Of a stretch of DNA of 64,000 nt, positions 1-7,382 are shown piece after piece; position 1 is the first letter of the stretch, and each line of letters starts with the position of its first letter. The DNA is from Pseudomonas marginalis. Its GTDB lineage: Bacteria; Pseudomonadota; Gammaproteobacteria; Pseudomonadales; Pseudomonadaceae. The notes beneath the pieces were generated by a model. It was not told the origin of the DNA, searched no databases, and saw nothing but the letters and a program-made list of their open reading frames with translations. A program made the translations under genes and the position numbers. The stretch lies in the NCBI RefSeq assembly GCF_008692035.1, contig NZ_VTFG01000001.1:1984001-2048000 (forward strand), read 5' to 3'.

Positions 1-6
1 CACACC

Positions 7-234
7 ATGGCCGGCACCCGCCGGGCCTTGGCTGATCTGATGGCCTGGAATGGCATCGAGGAACAGGGCGAGGCCATGACGCTGATGATTCACCACCTGC
101 ACGGCCTGGGCCCAGCAGGGTCGGCGCAGTTCCTCTCACCGCCGCGACACGAATACGTGATACCCGAAAACGTATCGGCAAAATTGCTGCTCGCCTACAA
201 CCGCGAAGCTCTTCGCATCTGCCACGACGAATAA
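7..234 (+). CDS. Hypothetical phage protein, possibly 5'-partial
   Basis: A 75-residue reading frame ends at TAA 232-234, directly before a terminator hairpin. I do not recognise the family. The protein is soluble, with an Ala/Leu-rich helical start and a C-terminal helix around LLAYNREALRICHDE. The frame stays open to the left edge of the window, so ATG 7 may be internal to a longer gene. Position at the inner edge of the prophage arm, just before a hairpin, suggests it closes a phage transcription unit. Confidence 0.45.
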   Translation: MAGTRRALADLMAWNGIEEQGEAMTLMIHHLHGLGPAGSAQFLSPPRHEYVIPENVSAKLLLAYNREALRICHDE

Positions 235-235
235 C

Positions 236-275
236 CCACCCTACTCGCTGCATCCGGTAACCGGAGGGTGGTTTC
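236..275 (+). terminator. Probable rho-independent terminator after the first phage gene
   Basis: The 7-base stem CCACCCT (236-242) pairs with AGGGTGG (265-271), and a smaller CCGGTAACCGG hairpin sits between the arms. TTT follows at 272-274. It starts two bases after the stop codon of the upstream gene. Confidence 0.55.
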
Positions 276-544
276 TAGTCGGGAAGAAACATTGATATAC
301 CCTGGGTAAAAGCGGCAATAGATGCGACGCCGGCAGCCCACGCATTCCAAAATGATTGCTTCTTCAATGTTTCGTGAACGTTGGATCCAGTCGCAGTGTC
401 ATTCAGCGCAAACGAACTCATGCCATCGCTTTCAACTCGTTTGCCTGATTTGACTTTTACGACCGCGGAATAGAACCAGAGACCTGCGGAGACTATCGCC
501 ACCGTCGCGGAAAACATCTGCAAGCACTGCTTCATACAGTTCAT
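275..544 (-). CDS. Small phage membrane protein
   Basis: This 89-residue protein starts at ATG 544, chosen because AAGGAG lies seven bases upstream; the frame also opens earlier at 598, without a comparable site. Two hydrophobic stretches are visible, at about residues 8-27 (FSATVAIVSAGLWFYSAVV) and about 66-85 (FWNAWAAGVASIAAFTQG), separated by a charged loop, so it is probably a two-span inner-membrane protein. I do not recognise the family. It is transcribed against the main plus-strand phage operon together with the next small membrane gene. Such pairs in prophages are often lysogenic-conversion or lysis-related genes, but nothing here decides between these. Confidence 0.55.
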   Translation of the reverse strand: MNCMKQCLQMFSATVAIVSAGLWFYSAVVKVKSGKRVESDGMSSFALNDTATGSNVHETLKKQSFWNAWAAGVASIAAFTQGISMFLPD

Positions 545-622
545 TTTTGAGCTCCTTGATCCGGCTCCATGCCGGTAACCCGTAATACCCCATATCAACG
601 AATCACGCCAGCCGCCAGCGCC

Positions 623-817
623 CTATCGCCTTCCGTTCGTATTGGGAATAAAGCTACCAAAGAAAAATACAGCCGCAGGCCCTATGAGCCAAGCGGCGGT
701 CGTTCCCGGACTGACAATAGGCACAGCGATAGCAATTGCAAACAGGCCTATTCCTGCCCACAGCCGCCTACGCGGCGTGAACCATTCGCGGAACGCTTCA
801 AGCTTTTTACCCGCCAT
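623..817 (-). CDS. Small phage membrane protein
   Basis: A 64-residue protein starts at ATG 817 with a very strong Shine-Dalgarno, AAGGAGGTGGT, immediately upstream. An earlier in-frame start at 859 is less likely. Residues about 20-52 are hydrophobic (LWAGIGLFAIAIAVPIV, then AAWLIGPAAVFFFGSF), consistent with two short transmembrane helices, and the N-terminus is basic (MAGKKLEAFREWFTPRRR). It lies 78 bases upstream of the other minus-strand membrane gene and is probably co-transcribed with it. The family is unknown to me. Confidence 0.55.
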   Translation of the reverse strand: MAGKKLEAFREWFTPRRRLWAGIGLFAIAIAVPIVSPGTTAAWLIGPAAVFFFGSFIPNTNGRR

Positions 818-893
818 TACCACCTCCTTGTTTGATAAGCAGCAAAGCATATCACCCACTTAAAAGAATCACGCCAGCCGGCGAGGCGAAGCC

Positions 894-1382
894 ATGCCTA
901 TTACCCCGGAATATCTGAAGTCGATCCTCGCCTACTCCCCTGAGACTGGTGTGTTCACTTGGTTGGTGAGCAGAAGCCGAACACCCGCGGGTTCGATAGC
1001 TGGGAGCTTGGTTTCCAGTGGTTATCTGACGGTGATGATCGACAGGAAGCGGCACAACCTGCACCGACTCGCATTCGTCTACATGCTCGGCCAGGACCCG
1101 CCAGAGTTCGTAGATCACATCAACGGCCAAAAGACTGACAACCGATGGATCAACCTCCGCCCGGCGAGCCCAGTGGAAAACGCCAGAAACCAAAAGCGCA
1201 GTTGCAAAAACTCCAGCGGAATCTCCGGTGTCTCGTGGGATTCGCGAGGCCTATGGCGATCCTTCGGATACCTGGCAGGCAAACAAATAACCCTGGGCCG
1301 CTACTCATCAAAGTTTGATGCAGCGGCCGCCAGAAAATCCTTCGAAAACAGTCTCAGCTATCACGAAAATCACGGGAGATAA
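894..1382 (+). CDS. HNH endonuclease with C-terminal AP2 domain
   Basis: This 162-residue protein resembles the phage HNH/AP2 proteins often treated as free-standing homing endonucleases. The HNH-like core spans about residues 55-100, with HRLAF, then DHINGQKTDNRWINLRP, giving the ordered His, Asp-His and Asn residues expected for a metal-dependent nicking site. Residues about 105-150 (SGISGVSWDSRGLW to LGRYSSKFDAAAARK) match the AP2 DNA-binding module. It ends six bases before the cytosine methyltransferase gene, so the two are probably co-transcribed. The role is either element mobility or phage DNA processing; the sequence does not separate these. Confidence 0.8.
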   Translation: MPITPEYLKSILAYSPETGVFTWLVSRSRTPAGSIAGSLVSSGYLTVMIDRKRHNLHRLAFVYMLGQDPPEFVDHINGQKTDNRWINLRPASPVENARNQKRSCKNSSGISGVSWDSRGLWRSFGYLAGKQITLGRYSSKFDAAAARKSFENSLSYHENHGR

Positions 1383-1388
1383 GCCCCT

Positions 1389-3302
1389 ATGTCCGCACAA
1401 CAGAAGAAACACCCATTCATCCATGGACAGCCGAGCATGGGCCTGCCATTCCAGAAAGAGTTGGTGGTGGACCTGTTCGCCGGCGGCGGTGGAGCCAGTA
1501 CCGGGATTGCGCGTGCGTACCGGGAGCCAGACGTAGCGGTAAACCATAATCCAATCGCCCTGGCCGTTCACCGAGCAAATCACCCGAAAACAGCGCACTA
1601 CGTTGCCGACGTTTACGAAGTGGATCCGCGAGAAGCCACTGGCGGGCAGCCCGTCGCAATCATCTGGGCATCGCCTGATTGCCGGCATCACAGCAAGGCC
1701 AAGGGCGGCGCGCCTCGCGATCGGGGCGTTCGCGGGCTGGCGTGGGTCGTCATTCGTTGGCTGTTCGTCACCAAATCGCGACTGCTCTTCCTTGAAAACG
1801 TCGAAGAGTTCTGCGACTGGGGCCCGATCGACGAGGAAGGGCAGCCAATCAAGGCAGAGCGCGGTCGCACGTTCAAGGCTTTCATTGCCGCGATCAGCAC
1901 AGGGCTGCCAGCCGACCACCCCGACATGCCGGAGATCGTGGCAGCCATCGGCGAGTTCGTACCGATGGAAGCACTGGTGCGGGGCCTGGGCTACAACGCC
2001 GAGTGGCGCGAACGTATCGCGGCAAACGCCGGCGCCCCAACCATCCGCAAGCGCCTGTACCTGGTGGCGCGCAGCGACGGTCTACCGATCGTTTGGCCGG
2101 AGCCCGTTCGCCACAAGAATCCGACGGCGAAACAGCAGCCGTGGCGCACGGCAGCCGAGTGCATTGACTGGAGCAACCTGGGTAAGACGATCTTCCGGGA
2201 CAAGCCCATGGCACTGAATACGCGCCGCCGGGTGGCCAAGGGCATGTGGCGCCACGTCATCACCAGTGAGAAGCCATTCATTGTGCCGATGCGCGGGACG
2301 TCGGAAGCGCACACCAGCACATACAGCGTGGATGACTCGATTTCAACCATCAGCGCCGGCGGCACCCATCACGGCCTGGTGCAGCCCGTGGCGGCGCCGT
2401 TCCTCACCGAATGCGCCAATGGGTCATCGCAGCGTAACTTCGACGTGCAGGAAGCACTGCGCACTCAGGTTGCCCAGGTGAAAGGTGGTCATTTCGCGAT
2501 GGCAGCGTGTCACCTGACCCACCTCACGCACCATGGCGAGCGCAGCGGCTACTCACCGGAGGAGTCGGCCCGCACAGTCACCGGAGCCAATCGCGGCGAG
2601 CAGGCGCTCGTCGCCGCTTCGATGGTGACACTCCGCAAAGGATCGGTAGGGGATGACGTTGACGGCCCGCTTGCAGTGGTCGCCACCAGCACCGGACACC
2701 ACGCGGTGACGGCGGCTTTTTTCGAGCAGGCCAACGGCGGTTTCTACAAAGGCGACGGCCGATCGGCATACCAGCCTACGTCGACGATCTGCCAGTCAGG
2801 GGCCAACCAGCGACTGGCCACTGCGTACCTGGTGAAGTACTACGGGTGCGACAAGGGCGGCGTTTCGCTGACGGAGCCGATGCACACGCTGCCCACAAAA
2901 GACCGCGTTGCCCTCGTCGAAGTGGTGCAGGTGCCGGATACGCTGACGCCTGAGCAAATGGAAGGTGCCCGCCGCTGCGCCGCATTCATGCATGAGCACC
3001 TGCCGGAGCATTTCAAGGAGCCGGCCGAGATGATCATGATCGGCGGCTACGTGCTGGTGGACATCACCTTGCGCATGCTGCAGCCGCCAGAACTGAAGGC
3101 CGCCCAAGGGTTCGACAAGAACTACATCATCGACCGAGGCCTGTTCGTTGATCCAGCCAGCGGTGCCGAGCAGTGGCTACCGATCAACAAAACAAATCAA
3201 GTCAGGCTCATCGGCAATAGCGTTTGTCCGGACGAGGCCGAGGCCCTGGTCAGGGCCAACGCCGCCGACATCATCGAGCTTTACCAGCGCCTCGCCGCGT
3301 AA
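1389..3302 (+). CDS. Phage DNA (cytosine-5-)-methyltransferase
   Basis: A 637-residue C5-methyltransferase that should transfer a methyl group from S-adenosylmethionine to cytosine in DNA. Motif I, DLFAGGGGASTG, is at residues 28-39. The catalytic motif IV reads SPDC at 95-98, so the usual Pro-Pro-Cys is Pro-Asp-Cys with the nucleophilic Cys98 kept. Motif VI, ENV, is at 136-138. A QRR-like IRKRLYLVA follows near residue 220. The long region after about residue 260 has repeated SA/T-rich segments and probably forms the target-recognition part; the C-terminal RLIGNSVCPDEAEALV is a clear motif X. No cognate restriction gene is adjacent, so this is likely an orphan protective methyltransferase. 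Confidence 0.9.
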   Translation: MSAQQKKHPFIHGQPSMGLPFQKELVVDLFAGGGGASTGIARAYREPDVAVNHNPIALAVHRANHPKTAHYVADVYEVDPREATGGQPVAIIWASPDCRHHSKAKGGAPRDRGVRGLAWVVIRWLFVTKSRLLFLENVEEFCDWGPIDEEGQPIKAERGRTFKAFIAAISTGLPADHPDMPEIVAAIGEFVPMEALVRGLGYNAEWRERIAANAGAPTIRKRLYLVARSDGLPIVWPEPVRHKNPTAKQQPWRTAAECIDWSNLGKTIFRDKPMALNTRRRVAKGMWRHVITSEKPFIVPMRGTSEAHTSTYSVDDSISTISAGGTHHGLVQPVAAPFLTECANGSSQRNFDVQEALRTQVAQVKGGHFAMAACHLTHLTHHGERSGYSPEESARTVTGANRGEQALVAASMVTLRKGSVGDDVDGPLAVVATSTGHHAVTAAFFEQANGGFYKGDGRSAYQPTSTICQSGANQRLATAYLVKYYGCDKGGVSLTEPMHTLPTKDRVALVEVVQVPDTLTPEQMEGARRCAAFMHEHLPEHFKEPAEMIMIGGYVLVDITLRMLQPPELKAAQGFDKNYIIDRGLFVDPASGAEQWLPINKTNQVRLIGNSVCPDEAEALVRANAADIIELYQRLAA

Positions 3303-3346
3303 CTCCCCCACTCCACCGCCCGGGCATGGCCCGGCAAGGACTCACC

Positions 3347-3481
3347 ATGCCTACAGAAAACAAACTCAGCCTCAAGCAGCAGCGAGTCGAGCAGGTCAAC
3401 CAGGTTATCCGGATCATCGCTGACCACGGCCATCGGTTCTTCTTCAACGAACGCCAGCATGGAAGTCGACCAGTTCGGTAA
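3347..3481 (+). pseudogene. N-terminal piece of a split phage gene
   Basis: A 44-residue frame starts at ATG 3347 behind AAGGA and reads MPTENKLSLKQQRVEQVNQV up to a Phe-rich RFFFNER segment, then runs into a short tail and a stop. The tail overlaps the start of the next frame at 3459. From memory of related phage proteins, this segment and the next belong to one polypeptide of roughly 130-140 residues. A single small indel near 3450-3460 would explain the break. It could also be a real short gene or a programmed frameshift; the homology claim is from memory and was not searched. Confidence 0.45.
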
Positions 3482-3764
3482 GGTCTGGTTCATTGACGAC
3501 TACACCCGCAAACGGGTCTACACGCACAAGACACCATGGGGCGGCCGATGGAATAGATTCAGTCACGGTGGCACGCTGAAGGGGATCGTTGAGCGCTTCC
3601 GCGACTACATCCGGACCGGCGCGCCGGTGAGCCCGTTTTACCTCGGCCCCGAGCGATTCGACGACAGCAACATCTGGGGCTACGACGAGGCCAGCATGAA
3701 GGCTGTACGCGAGCAGGCCGGCGCCCTCCCTGTATTTCGTCAGCTAGTCGCGGAGGCAGCATGA
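3459..3764 (+). CDS. Conserved phage protein, probably the C-terminal part of the split gene
   Basis: A 101-residue protein begins MEVDQFGKVWFIDDYTRKRV and continues with the aromatic stretch WGGRWNRFSHGGTLKGIVE. This resembles the body of a small phage protein of unknown function whose usual N-terminus matches the preceding overlapping frame. ATG 3459 has no good ribosome-binding site, which fits the idea that the original start was 3347. Its stop overlaps the start of the DUF4406 gene by four bases, suggesting translational coupling. Confidence 0.6.
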   Translation: MEVDQFGKVWFIDDYTRKRVYTHKTPWGGRWNRFSHGGTLKGIVERFRDYIRTGAPVSPFYLGPERFDDSNIWGYDEASMKAVREQAGALPVFRQLVAEAA

Positions 3765-4072
3765 AGCGCATCTACCTCAGCGGCCCCATGACCGGCCTGC
3801 CCGACCTCAACTTCCCGGCATTCGCCACAATGACCGATAACCTGCGCGCCGGCGGTCACACCGTCACCAACCCCGCCGAACTCAACCCGGACGGCGGCTC
3901 CTGGAACGACTGCATGCGCCGCGACATTGTCGCCCTGATGGAGTGCGACACCGTGGCCACCCTGCCCGGCTGGGAGCATTCAAAGGGCGCCCGCCTGGAA
4001 GTCCTGATCGCCGAACGCCTCGGCATGACGGTTGTGAATGCCCATGATCTGGTAGCGAGGGAGACTGTATGA
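3761..4072 (+). CDS. DUF4406 domain protein (deoxyribosyltransferase-like fold)
   Basis: A 103-residue protein with the hallmark start MKRIYLSGPMTGLPDLN and the late motif PGWEHSKGARLEVLIAERLG, both typical of DUF4406. This family resembles nucleoside 2-deoxyribosyltransferases, with the SGPMTG loop and the GWxxSxGAxxE segment forming the putative active site. The Glu of RLEVLIAE is kept. A role in phage nucleotide metabolism is plausible but not established. It overlaps the previous and next genes by four bases each, so it belongs to a tightly coupled phage operon. Confidence 0.8.
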   Translation: MKRIYLSGPMTGLPDLNFPAFATMTDNLRAGGHTVTNPAELNPDGGSWNDCMRRDIVALMECDTVATLPGWEHSKGARLEVLIAERLGMTVVNAHDLVARETV

Positions 4073-4563
4073 GCGCTCAATGGAAACTGGTGCCAGTTGA
4101 GCCGACCGAAACGATGGTGATAAACGGCTTCGAGTCGGTGCCGGACGAGTGTTTTTCCGATGAGGCAGTCTGGGAGCAATACCAAGGTATGAGCGGCTGC
4201 CAGCAAGCGGCCTTCCGCGCGAAACTGTGCTGGGCCGCTATGATCGGCGCCGCTCCTACATCACCAGAAAAGGATGCGCAGCCGGTAATGAAACTGGAAG
4301 CTGAAAAGCTCTGGGGTGGGCATGGTGAGTATGCTGTGTCCTTCGTCCGCGCCGGCTGGCTGGATGAATGCCGGGCGAGTGGCGGCGAATTCTTGCTCTA
4401 CACCCATCCTGATGTGGGAAAGCTTGCGCGACTCACCGCAGAGCGTGACACCCTACAACAGCGCCTGACCGTGGCGGATCAGCAGATAGATGATTTGCGG
4501 ACTGAACTCGCCGCTGTTCGTCTTGGCCCCTGCAAGATGATCGTCGGAGACGAATTGCCATGA
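4069..4563 (+). CDS. Hypothetical phage protein with KLVPVEPT start
   Basis: A 164-residue protein of unknown function. It begins MSAQWKLVPVEPTETM, an N-terminal module shared with the gene at 7011-7382. A C-terminal Leu-rich segment (about residues 123-150, LARLTAERDTLQQRLTVADQ) is a likely coiled coil. The middle has a Trp/Gly-rich part around LWGGHGEYAVSFVRAGWLDE. Start and stop both overlap neighbouring genes by four bases. Confidence 0.7.
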   Translation: MSAQWKLVPVEPTETMVINGFESVPDECFSDEAVWEQYQGMSGCQQAAFRAKLCWAAMIGAAPTSPEKDAQPVMKLEAEKLWGGHGEYAVSFVRAGWLDECRASGGEFLLYTHPDVGKLARLTAERDTLQQRLTVADQQIDDLRTELAAVRLGPCKMIVGDELP

Positions 4564-5108
4564 CCACCAACCAAACGATTGACGGCGTGCCGCGCGGACT
4601 GATCGAGCGTACGCGCCGAGAGCTGGCTGCTGGAACGCCGAGTATTGCCACTCTGGCCGAGCTGCGCGCCCTGCTGGATGCGCCTGCCATCAAGCCGCGC
4701 CCGTTCGGGTATTGGCTGACCCCGAAGACATGCGCAGGCTTGGCTATGTTTCAGCGGGAACTGATAGAAGACCCAGTATTAACCGCAAGCGTTGTTGAGT
4801 ATTTTCACGTTACGCCGCTATACGATGCGCCAGCCAAGCCCCAGGGCGAGCCGGTGGCGTGGTGCATTGACCGAGAAGAACCGGGCCACCTCGGCGGATA
4901 TTGCAGTGCAGCGATGAAAGCAAGTGGCGTCGGGTTTCAAGGCCACACGAAACCGCTATACGCCGAGCAGCCCGCGCCGGTAGCGGTGGCATCCCGCGAC
5001 GAGTCGGTAGCCTGGCTGAAGCGCATCGACGGTATCGGGCAAGCCCGCGCCGAACTGATCTACTCGATGGGCTTTCGCCGCCACACCGACGTGCCTCAAT
5101 CCCGATAG
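4560..5108 (+). CDS. Hypothetical phage protein with C-terminal helix-hairpin-helix-like motif
   Basis: A 182-residue protein in the coupled phage operon, overlapping its upstream neighbour by four bases. The N-terminal part has helical segments (LIERTRRELAAG, IATLAELRALLDAPA), then repeated LYDAPAKPQGEPVAWCI-like linkers found in many phage proteins. The last 40 residues contain IDGIGQARAELIYSMGFR, which looks like a helix-hairpin-helix turn that could bind DNA. No enzymatic motif is visible. Function unknown. Confidence 0.65.
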   Translation: MTTNQTIDGVPRGLIERTRRELAAGTPSIATLAELRALLDAPAIKPRPFGYWLTPKTCAGLAMFQRELIEDPVLTASVVEYFHVTPLYDAPAKPQGEPVAWCIDREEPGHLGGYCSAAMKASGVGFQGHTKPLYAEQPAPVAVASRDESVAWLKRIDGIGQARAELIYSMGFRRHTDVPQSR

Positions 5109-5191
5109 GAGTACATCCGTACTCCACCCGCAAAACATGTAACCCCTCCCCCTTCAAAGTCAGCCGCTATAGCGGCAAGGATGCGTTCGCC

Positions 5192-5515
5192 ATGAAGAAA
5201 GCTGAAATAGCCACCCTGCCACCAAAGATTGAAATCGCCATGAAAGCCGGTCAGATCGCAGCAGATGCGTGTACCAATGATGGTGGAAGCGCCAACTGTG
5301 ATCGGGTCGTTATACGGATGCCTGGTGTGCGCGCGGCCTGGGTTGAGGGTTTGCGCGGATACCTTCAGGAAGCACACGGCTGGCACGCGCGAGGGTTCCA
5401 CCTTGACGCGCCGTTTGCAGGGATCGGCAATCGCCGGTACGCAGGTGTCCAGGCCATGTACGAGTCGCTCAAGAATCAGGGCGTCGACTGCTACGTGTAC
5501 TACCAAATCGATTAA
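5192..5515 (+). CDS. Hypothetical phage protein
   Basis: A 107-residue protein. I chose ATG 5192 because AAGGA lies twelve bases upstream and because the frame upstream overlaps the previous gene. The sequence has a short helical start (MKKAEIATLPPKIEIAMKAG) followed by a mixed alpha/beta stretch with an aromatic C-terminus (GVDCYVYYQID). I do not recognise a family. It is separated from the previous gene by 83 bases and is in the same operon direction. Confidence 0.6.
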   Translation: MKKAEIATLPPKIEIAMKAGQIAADACTNDGGSANCDRVVIRMPGVRAAWVEGLRGYLQEAHGWHARGFHLDAPFAGIGNRRYAGVQAMYESLKNQGVDCYVYYQID

Positions 5516-5551
5516 AACCACGCCTGCCGCACCCCGGCAAGGAGCTTTGCC

Positions 5552-5746
5552 ATGTCTCGCATTGAAGAAATCGAAGGATGGCACCTGGCTGATGAGTTGA
5601 TCAAAGCCGGACGCCAGATAGACCCGATCCTGGGTGGTGTTGAGCGCGTTATCGAGAACATCGAGCGCACTGCGGCGGAGAGGCCGGAGAGCTACCGAGT
5701 GGGGATTCAGAAGCGCATAGAGGTGGAACGCCATGGCCATTGCTGA
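5552..5746 (+). CDS. Small hypothetical phage protein
   Basis: A 64-residue, mostly helical and charged protein beginning MSRIEEIEGWHLADELIKAG. A good AAGGAG site precedes ATG 5552. Its 3' end overlaps the next small gene by fourteen bases in another frame. No known domain is visible. Confidence 0.6.
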   Translation: MSRIEEIEGWHLADELIKAGRQIDPILGGVERVIENIERTAAERPESYRVGIQKRIEVERHGHC

Positions 5747-5912
5747 GCTGCACGGTCGGAGCATTACCCCGTTTGAGCAGGGGTTTCTTGGCTTCATCAA
5801 AGGCCTTGGCATCAAAGAAAACCCATTCGACGGGGATAAGTCACCCGTCTCTAACCATCGCTGGGCAGCCGGCTGGAACAAAGCACAGCGTGAAGCTGGG
5901 AGGAAGGCATGA
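5733..5912 (+). CDS. Rmf/CrpP-like small phage protein
   Basis: A 59-residue protein with the pattern GF..FIKGLGIKENPF, then NHRWAAGWNKAQ. This spacing of a Gly-rich helix, an NPF/NPY turn and a WxxGWxxA helix is what I associate with ribosome modulation factor and the related CrpP-type small proteins of mobile elements. It overlaps the next gene by four bases (ATGA). The assignment is by pattern only; a role in ribosome binding is not shown. Confidence 0.55.
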   Translation: MAIAELHGRSITPFEQGFLGFIKGLGIKENPFDGDKSPVSNHRWAAGWNKAQREAGRKA

Positions 5913-6085
5913 AGGGAATATTGATCAACCTCATATTTGCTCTAGTGGCCTCGATCATGCCCGCGCTGATCATGGCCGTGATGACTGATAGCCGCGTCAT
6001 TGGGCTGGTCGCATATATCTGCTGCCTGGGGTTCTTTTTTGATGTTGGAAGGCCAAGGGCTGACCGTGGGGAGAAGTGGCAATGA
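5909..6085 (+). CDS. Small phage membrane protein
   Basis: A 58-residue protein starting MKGILINLIFALVASIMPAL, with a first hydrophobic helix at about residues 4-23 and a second at about 29-45 (VIGLVAYICCLGFFF). The C-terminus is basic and hydrophilic. Start and stop overlap both neighbours by four bases, which supports real translation. Function unknown. Confidence 0.6.
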   Translation: MKGILINLIFALVASIMPALIMAVMTDSRVIGLVAYICCLGFFFDVGRPRADRGEKWQ

Positions 6086-6564
6086 CCGACTACACCGAAC
6101 TGCAGCAGCTGGCTGAGGCTGCAAAAACCGAGGAGGCGAGAGTGATCAAGCTTGCTGCTTCTGGTCATGGATGGGAGTCCCTGCCTGCTCAGGCCTCGTT
6201 CCGATGCGCGGCAAGTCCTGAAGCGGTCCTTGCCCTGATCGCCGAGAACGAGGCTATGGCCGAGTTCAAGGCTCACATGGTTTCCCTTCGCGAGGCCAGT
6301 GGCTTCGACAGCTGGGCCGAGGCTTTGGTCGAGGTGGATAAGCTTCGCGCCCAGCACGGCCGAGACAGTGGAGAGCTTCGCAAGGTATGTGCCGCAAGAG
6401 ATTCTGCGCGTCGGCAGCGCGACCAGCTCAAGGCCGAGAACAAGGCGCTGCGACGCGCCGGTACTGACGCTCTCCGGTTCATAGCTTTTGCTTTTGATGA
6501 GGGTGTTGAGGGTGCCGAGATAGCAGGCCGAGCAATCGAGAATGCAATTGGAGCTAAATCATGA
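6082..6564 (+). CDS. Hypothetical phage coiled-coil protein
   Basis: A 160-residue protein that starts at ATG 6082, overlapping the stop of the membrane-protein gene. The frame also opens at GTG 6076. It has helical, charged segments, among them LIAENEAMAEFKAHMVSLRE and ARRQRDQLKAENKALRRAG, predicted to form a coiled coil in the second half. This Ala/Glu/Lys-rich pattern is common in small proteins of the Pseudomonas phage early region. No catalytic motif is visible. Confidence 0.65.
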   Translation: MTDYTELQQLAEAAKTEEARVIKLAASGHGWESLPAQASFRCAASPEAVLALIAENEAMAEFKAHMVSLREASGFDSWAEALVEVDKLRAQHGRDSGELRKVCAARDSARRQRDQLKAENKALRRAGTDALRFIAFAFDEGVEGAEIAGRAIENAIGAKS

Positions 6565-6869
6565 ACGAAACGGAAAGCCATGAATGCCCGGTTTGCAAAC
6601 AAGGGTGCTCACGTGATTCGGCGGACGTGGGAGTCGGCGTTATCTATGGCCCCTGGGGGTGCCCGTGTGGCTGGTCTGAGGACCCACGCTACAACCTACT
6701 TTCTGGCTCAAAGTTCACAGAGTTGGGAGGCCGGATTGACCAATACGGCGGAATCACGCCACGCGATGAGCCGAGTTGCCTCCTGTGCCTGGACAAGAAG
6801 ACAGTGCCGAGCAACCTCGTAGATGGCTACGTAATGGACTGTCCAGATTGCTGCGGCGAGGAAGGATGA
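6561..6869 (+). CDS. Phage zinc-ribbon-like protein
   Basis: A 102-residue protein with eleven cysteines arranged in pairs: CPVCKQGC near the start, CPCGW near residue 34, CLLCLDKK near 75 and CPDCC at the end. The CxxC pairs suggest one or two zinc ribbons, probably structural or nucleic-acid binding. It overlaps the upstream gene by four bases. The function is otherwise unknown. Confidence 0.65.
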   Translation: MNETESHECPVCKQGCSRDSADVGVGVIYGPWGCPCGWSEDPRYNLLSGSKFTELGGRIDQYGGITPRDEPSCLLCLDKKTVPSNLVDGYVMDCPDCCGEEG

Positions 6870-6870
6870 T

Positions 6871-7014
6871 ATGTACCGAATCCAAGACAACACCGGACGC
6901 TGGCACCGGGTCAGCAAGTCGACATCAACCCGAGGGAGCTACGTCAGCTTCTTCCGTGGCGAGCCAAGCAGGCTTTGGCGGCCGGGTCAATTCAAGGCTG
7001 TGGAGGTGGTATGA
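6871..7014 (+). CDS. Small hypothetical phage protein
   Basis: A 47-residue basic protein starting MYRIQDNTGRWHRVSKSTST and ending WRPGQFKAVEVV. It begins two bases after the zinc-ribbon gene's stop and overlaps the next start (ATGA), so the gene packing supports translation. No family recognised; the high Arg/Trp content would fit nucleic-acid contact. Confidence 0.5.
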   Translation: MYRIQDNTGRWHRVSKSTSTRGSYVSFFRGEPSRLWRPGQFKAVEVV

Positions 7015-7382
7015 ACGACATTCCTAAGGGTTTCAAGCTGGTGCCGGTTGAGCCGACCGTTGCGATGGAAGATTCAGCAGCACCAGAGTGCGGAGGATAT
7101 TGCCCGCGCTGTGATGATGACATGCAAATCAAAACAGGCATGCAGGTCGACATTTATCGCGCAATGCTCGACGCAGCTCCAACCCCGCCGCAACCCATCT
7201 ACGACGAGGCGGCAGAACTTTCGAAGTTCATGGATCACATGCAGGACAAGACTCTATACGTTCCAGGCTTCAAAGATCGTGACGACACGAAGATGCAATT
7301 TTCTGATGATGTCACAGACACTCTTTGGATGGGCTGGCTCGCCTGCGCCCAGTCCCGCGCCAAAGCTGGGGAGGATGAGTGA
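7011..7382 (+). CDS. Hypothetical phage protein with KLVPVEPT start
   Basis: A 123-residue protein whose N-terminus, KGFKLVPVEPTVAME, repeats the module seen in the gene at 4069-4563. A CPRCDDDM segment near residue 30 may bind metal. The C-terminal half reads SKFMDHMQDKTLYVPGF and DTLWMGWLACAQSRAKAG, the latter being a frequent ending in Pseudomonas phage proteins. ATG 7011 overlaps the previous stop by four bases. Function unknown. Confidence 0.65.
   Translation: MNDIPKGFKLVPVEPTVAMEDSAAPECGGYCPRCDDDMQIKTGMQVDIYRAMLDAAPTPPQPIYDEAAELSKFMDHMQDKTLYVPGFKDRDDTKMQFSDDVTDTLWMGWLACAQSRAKAGEDE

Noticed and set aside
275..598. Longer version of the first phage membrane gene starting at 598
   Set aside because: The strong AAGGAG lies before ATG 544, and the extra residues do not resemble coding sequence.
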